This document shows positions 5,048 to 6,765 of a stretch of DNA of 6,765 nt, piece by piece. This DNA comes from Hadesarchaea archaeon. Lineage in GTDB: Archaea; Hadarchaeota; Hadarchaeia; Hadarchaeales; Hadarchaeaceae. Under the pieces are notes generated by a model. That model searched no databases. It was not told where the DNA came from and saw only the letters and a list, made by a program, of their open reading frames with translations. Numbering within the stretch: position 1 is the stretch's first letter; the number at the start of each line of letters is the position of its first letter. A program made the translations under genes and the position numbers. The stretch is from assembly GCA_030615805.1 (NCBI GenBank), contig JAUWYN010000040.1, positions 1-6,765 of the forward strand, read 5' to 3'.

Positions 5048-6403
5048 GTGCTCATCATCGGGGCCGGTCCCGCTGGGCTGTTCGCAGCGCACGAGCTATC
5101 AACAAATTCAAAGTTCTCCGTGACCGTCGTCGACTGGGGGCGGGAGATAGAGAAGCGCACCTGCCCGGCCGTCGAGACTGGAAAGTGCATAGGGTGTAAG
5201 CCCTGCCACATCATGTGCGGTTTGGGGGGCGCGGGGGGCATGTCGAGCGGCATTCTCAACCTCCGCCACGACATCGGGGGCGACCTCAGCAAGCTCACGA
5301 AAAGCACCCCAAAGGCCGAAAAACTCGTCAAGGAAGTAGATGACATTTTTGTCGAGCATGGTGCCCCGAAGGAGATCCACGGCACGGGGTCTAAGGAAAT
5401 AGAGCAACTCACGAAACGCGCGGCTGCGGCTGGCGTGGTGTTCATCTCCATCCCTCAGCGCCACATAGGGAGTGAATACCTACCTGATGTTATCAATTCG
5501 TTCAAACGAAAACTTGAAAAACAAGGTGTGAAGTTCATGTTCAACTCTAGGGTTGAGCAGATCGGAAAAGGTGAAGTCACCATCAAGAAAAAACGAATTC
5601 GTGCAAAGTACATTCTTGCGGCTCCGGGGAGGGTTGGCGCTGACTGGTTTGCGGAACAGGCTAAAATCCTTAGTGTAAAATTAACTCACGGTCCAATCGA
5701 CATCGGGGTACGGGTAGAAGTGCCAGCCGCCGTCTATGAGACAGTCGTCAAGGTGAACCGCGATCCAAAATTTCATATCCGTACCAAGACCTTCGACGAC
5801 TTCGTGCGAACCTTCTGCACTAATCATCAAGGATTTGTCATGGAGGAGCGCTACGACGACCACGTGGGTGTCAATGGGCAATCACTGCGGGCAAAAAAAT
5901 CGCAAAACACCAACTTCGCTTTTCTCGTCCACATCGAACTTACAGAGCCAGTTACCGATACCACAGCTTACGGGCAATCGATCGCTTACCTAGCGACGAC
6001 CATAGGGGGTGGGCGCCCACTACTCCAACGCTTGGGCGATCTCCGCTCCGGGAGGCGGTCTACTTGGGAACGGATCAAGCGAGGACATGTGGTGCCAACC
6101 CTGCGAAGCGTGACCCCTGGCGATATCTCGATGGCCCTGCCTGGGAGAGTCGTGACGGATATCATCGAGGGGCTCGAACGCTTGGATGAAGTTGCCCCGG
6201 GCGTCGCTGAGGACTCAACGCTGCTTTACGCACCCGAAGTTAAACTGTACGCAATGCAAATCCACATCGACAAAAACATGGAGACAAATGTGCCAAATCT
6301 ATTCGTCGCTGGCGATGGAGCTGGACTCTCACGAGGCATCGTCGCTGCTGCCGCAACCGGTCTGCTTGCGGCGAGAGGGATAATCGCCAAGGCCAAGGCT
6401 TAA
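5048..6403 (+). CDS. FAD-dependent oxidoreductase, COG2509 type, with Cys cluster
   Basis: This reads as 451 residues. The dinucleotide-binding fold starts at the N-terminus: LIIGAGPAGLFAA (2-14), with the ribose-binding acidic residue at the end of strand two (VTVVDWG, Asp29). The second FAD motif is near the C-terminus, NLFVAGDGAGLSRGI (417-431). Between Cys39 and Cys57 lies a five-cysteine cluster; Cys47, 50, 53 and 57 are spaced CxxCxxCxxxC as in 4Fe-4S ferredoxins. It is followed by GLGGAGG. The CxxCxPCxI and GGAG segments are typical of COG2509 predicted dehydrogenases, whose substrate is unknown. No cytosolic partner gene adjoins it. GTG at 5048 is the only conventional start after the in-frame TAG at 5021-5023, yet it leaves one residue before the first beta strand, where relatives usually have several. 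A non-canonical upstream start, such as ACG at 5039, is possible. The stop is one base from that of the convergent gene. Confidence 0.88.
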   Translation: MLIIGAGPAGLFAAHELSTNSKFSVTVVDWGREIEKRTCPAVETGKCIGCKPCHIMCGLGGAGGMSSGILNLRHDIGGDLSKLTKSTPKAEKLVKEVDDIFVEHGAPKEIHGTGSKEIEQLTKRAAAAGVVFISIPQRHIGSEYLPDVINSFKRKLEKQGVKFMFNSRVEQIGKGEVTIKKKRIRAKYILAAPGRVGADWFAEQAKILSVKLTHGPIDIGVRVEVPAAVYETVVKVNRDPKFHIRTKTFDDFVRTFCTNHQGFVMEERYDDHVGVNGQSLRAKKSQNTNFAFLVHIELTEPVTDTTAYGQSIAYLATTIGGGRPLLQRLGDLRSGRRSTWERIKRGHVVPTLRSVTPGDISMALPGRVVTDIIEGLERLDEVAPGVAEDSTLLYAPEVKLYAMQIHIDKNMETNVPNLFVAGDGAGLSRGIVAAAATGLLAARGIIAKAKA

Positions 6404-6404
6404 A

Positions 6405-6765
6405 CTATTCAATTACTTCGAGCTTGGACAACAATTCACGTTGTCGGGGTGTGAGTTCGATCGGGTGCGGGCGCTCGGGGACGCTAACCTCTTTTACCTC
6501 CCCGAAGAGAAGCGTCGAGAAGTAGCGGAACCCGTGATCGTTGAGCATCGTCGCCACGCGCTTGAGCTCCGGGTGGCGTTCGTGCAACTCCAAACATGCC
6601 ATCACGTTTGCCCCGCTGGAAATTCCGAGGAAGAGCCCCTCATCGCGGGCGATGCGCTTCGTCATCCAGATGGCTCGCTCCGAAGAGATTAGAATCACCC
6701 CGTCTAGCAGAAAAACGTCTAGAATCGATGGAACGAACCCGTCTCCAACGCCTTCTATGTGGTGG
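6405..6765 (-). CDS. Cysteine synthase family PLP enzyme, C-terminal part
   Basis: About 120 C-terminal residues are present; the frame stays open to the right edge, so the start and the PLP lysine lie outside. Reading from the edge, the protein has HHIEGVGDGFVP, the conserved G-x-G-x-G-F-(I/V)-P segment of cysteine synthases. Next come SSERAIWMTKRIARDEG and then GISSGAN, where the family has its SSGA loop. NDHGFRYFSTLLF corresponds to the usual D-x-G-x-R-Y-x-S-T block. The tail after this (about 30 residues ending KLEVIE) is hydrophilic and lacks CBS domains. This fits O-acetylserine/O-phosphoserine sulfhydrylase or a cystathionine beta-synthase-like catalytic domain; the specificity-determining N-terminal half is not visible. 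The GTG at 6696-6698 is internal, not the real start. It faces the flavoprotein gene, with one base between stops. Confidence 0.88.
   Translation of the reverse strand, partial: HHIEGVGDGFVPSILDVFLLDGVILISSERAIWMTKRIARDEGLFLGISSGANVMACLELHERHPELKRVATMLNDHGFRYFSTLLFGEVKEVSVPERPHPIELTPRQRELLSKLEVIE

Noticed and set aside
6405..6698. Complete short gene starting at GTG 6698
   Set aside because: The frame continues to the window edge with the conserved cysteine synthase segment GVGDGFVP, so this is a truncated longer gene.

Overview
The window reads as an ordinary stretch of archaeal chromosome. The evidence is an archaeal-type DnaG primase, a Pelota (aDom34) protein, an Ard1/RimI-type acetyltransferase, TATA-like boxes about 25-45 nt ahead of genes, and Shine-Dalgarno sites matching the archaeal 16S tail (AGGAGGT, GAGGTGA). 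By eye the base composition is moderately GC-rich, with mixed arginine codons. I cannot place the organism to phylum from this alone. There is no tRNA, rRNA, CRISPR array, insertion sequence or attachment site. The genes fill almost everything; the longest gene-free piece is the 217-nt segment ahead of dnaG.

Layout, left to right. (1) A TATA box and a long structured leader lead into dnaG (+). (2) A RimI/Ard1-type N-acetyltransferase (-) ends on the base next to the dnaG stop. (3) A compact 159-bp divergent region holds a candidate micro-ORF and promoters for both directions. (4) A Zot/FtsK-HerA-like P-loop ATPase (+) is followed 32 bp later by pelA (+), with a perfect 7-bp hairpin in the gap. 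(5) A 97-residue FUN14-like membrane protein (+) has its own promoter. (6) A COG1407 metallophosphoesterase (+) follows. (7) A COG2509-type FAD-dependent oxidoreductase with a ferredoxin-like cysteine cluster (+) sits behind a strong TATA box. (8) The C-terminal third of a PLP-dependent cysteine synthase-family enzyme (-) runs off the right edge; its stop is one base from the flavoprotein stop.

Togetherness: the loosest functional theme is RNA and translation quality control. Archaeal DnaG is known as an exosome-associated RNA-binding subunit, and Pelota rescues stalled ribosomes. The phosphoesterase, flavoprotein, FUN14-like protein and cysteine synthase look like independent housekeeping genes. 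I see no clearly new multi-gene system. The items most worth a second look are the ATPase co-directional with pelA, the hairpins placed directly ahead of the dnaG and pelA ribosome binding sites, the CxxCxxCxxxC cluster in the flavoprotein, and that gene's lack of a conventional start ahead of its first beta strand.
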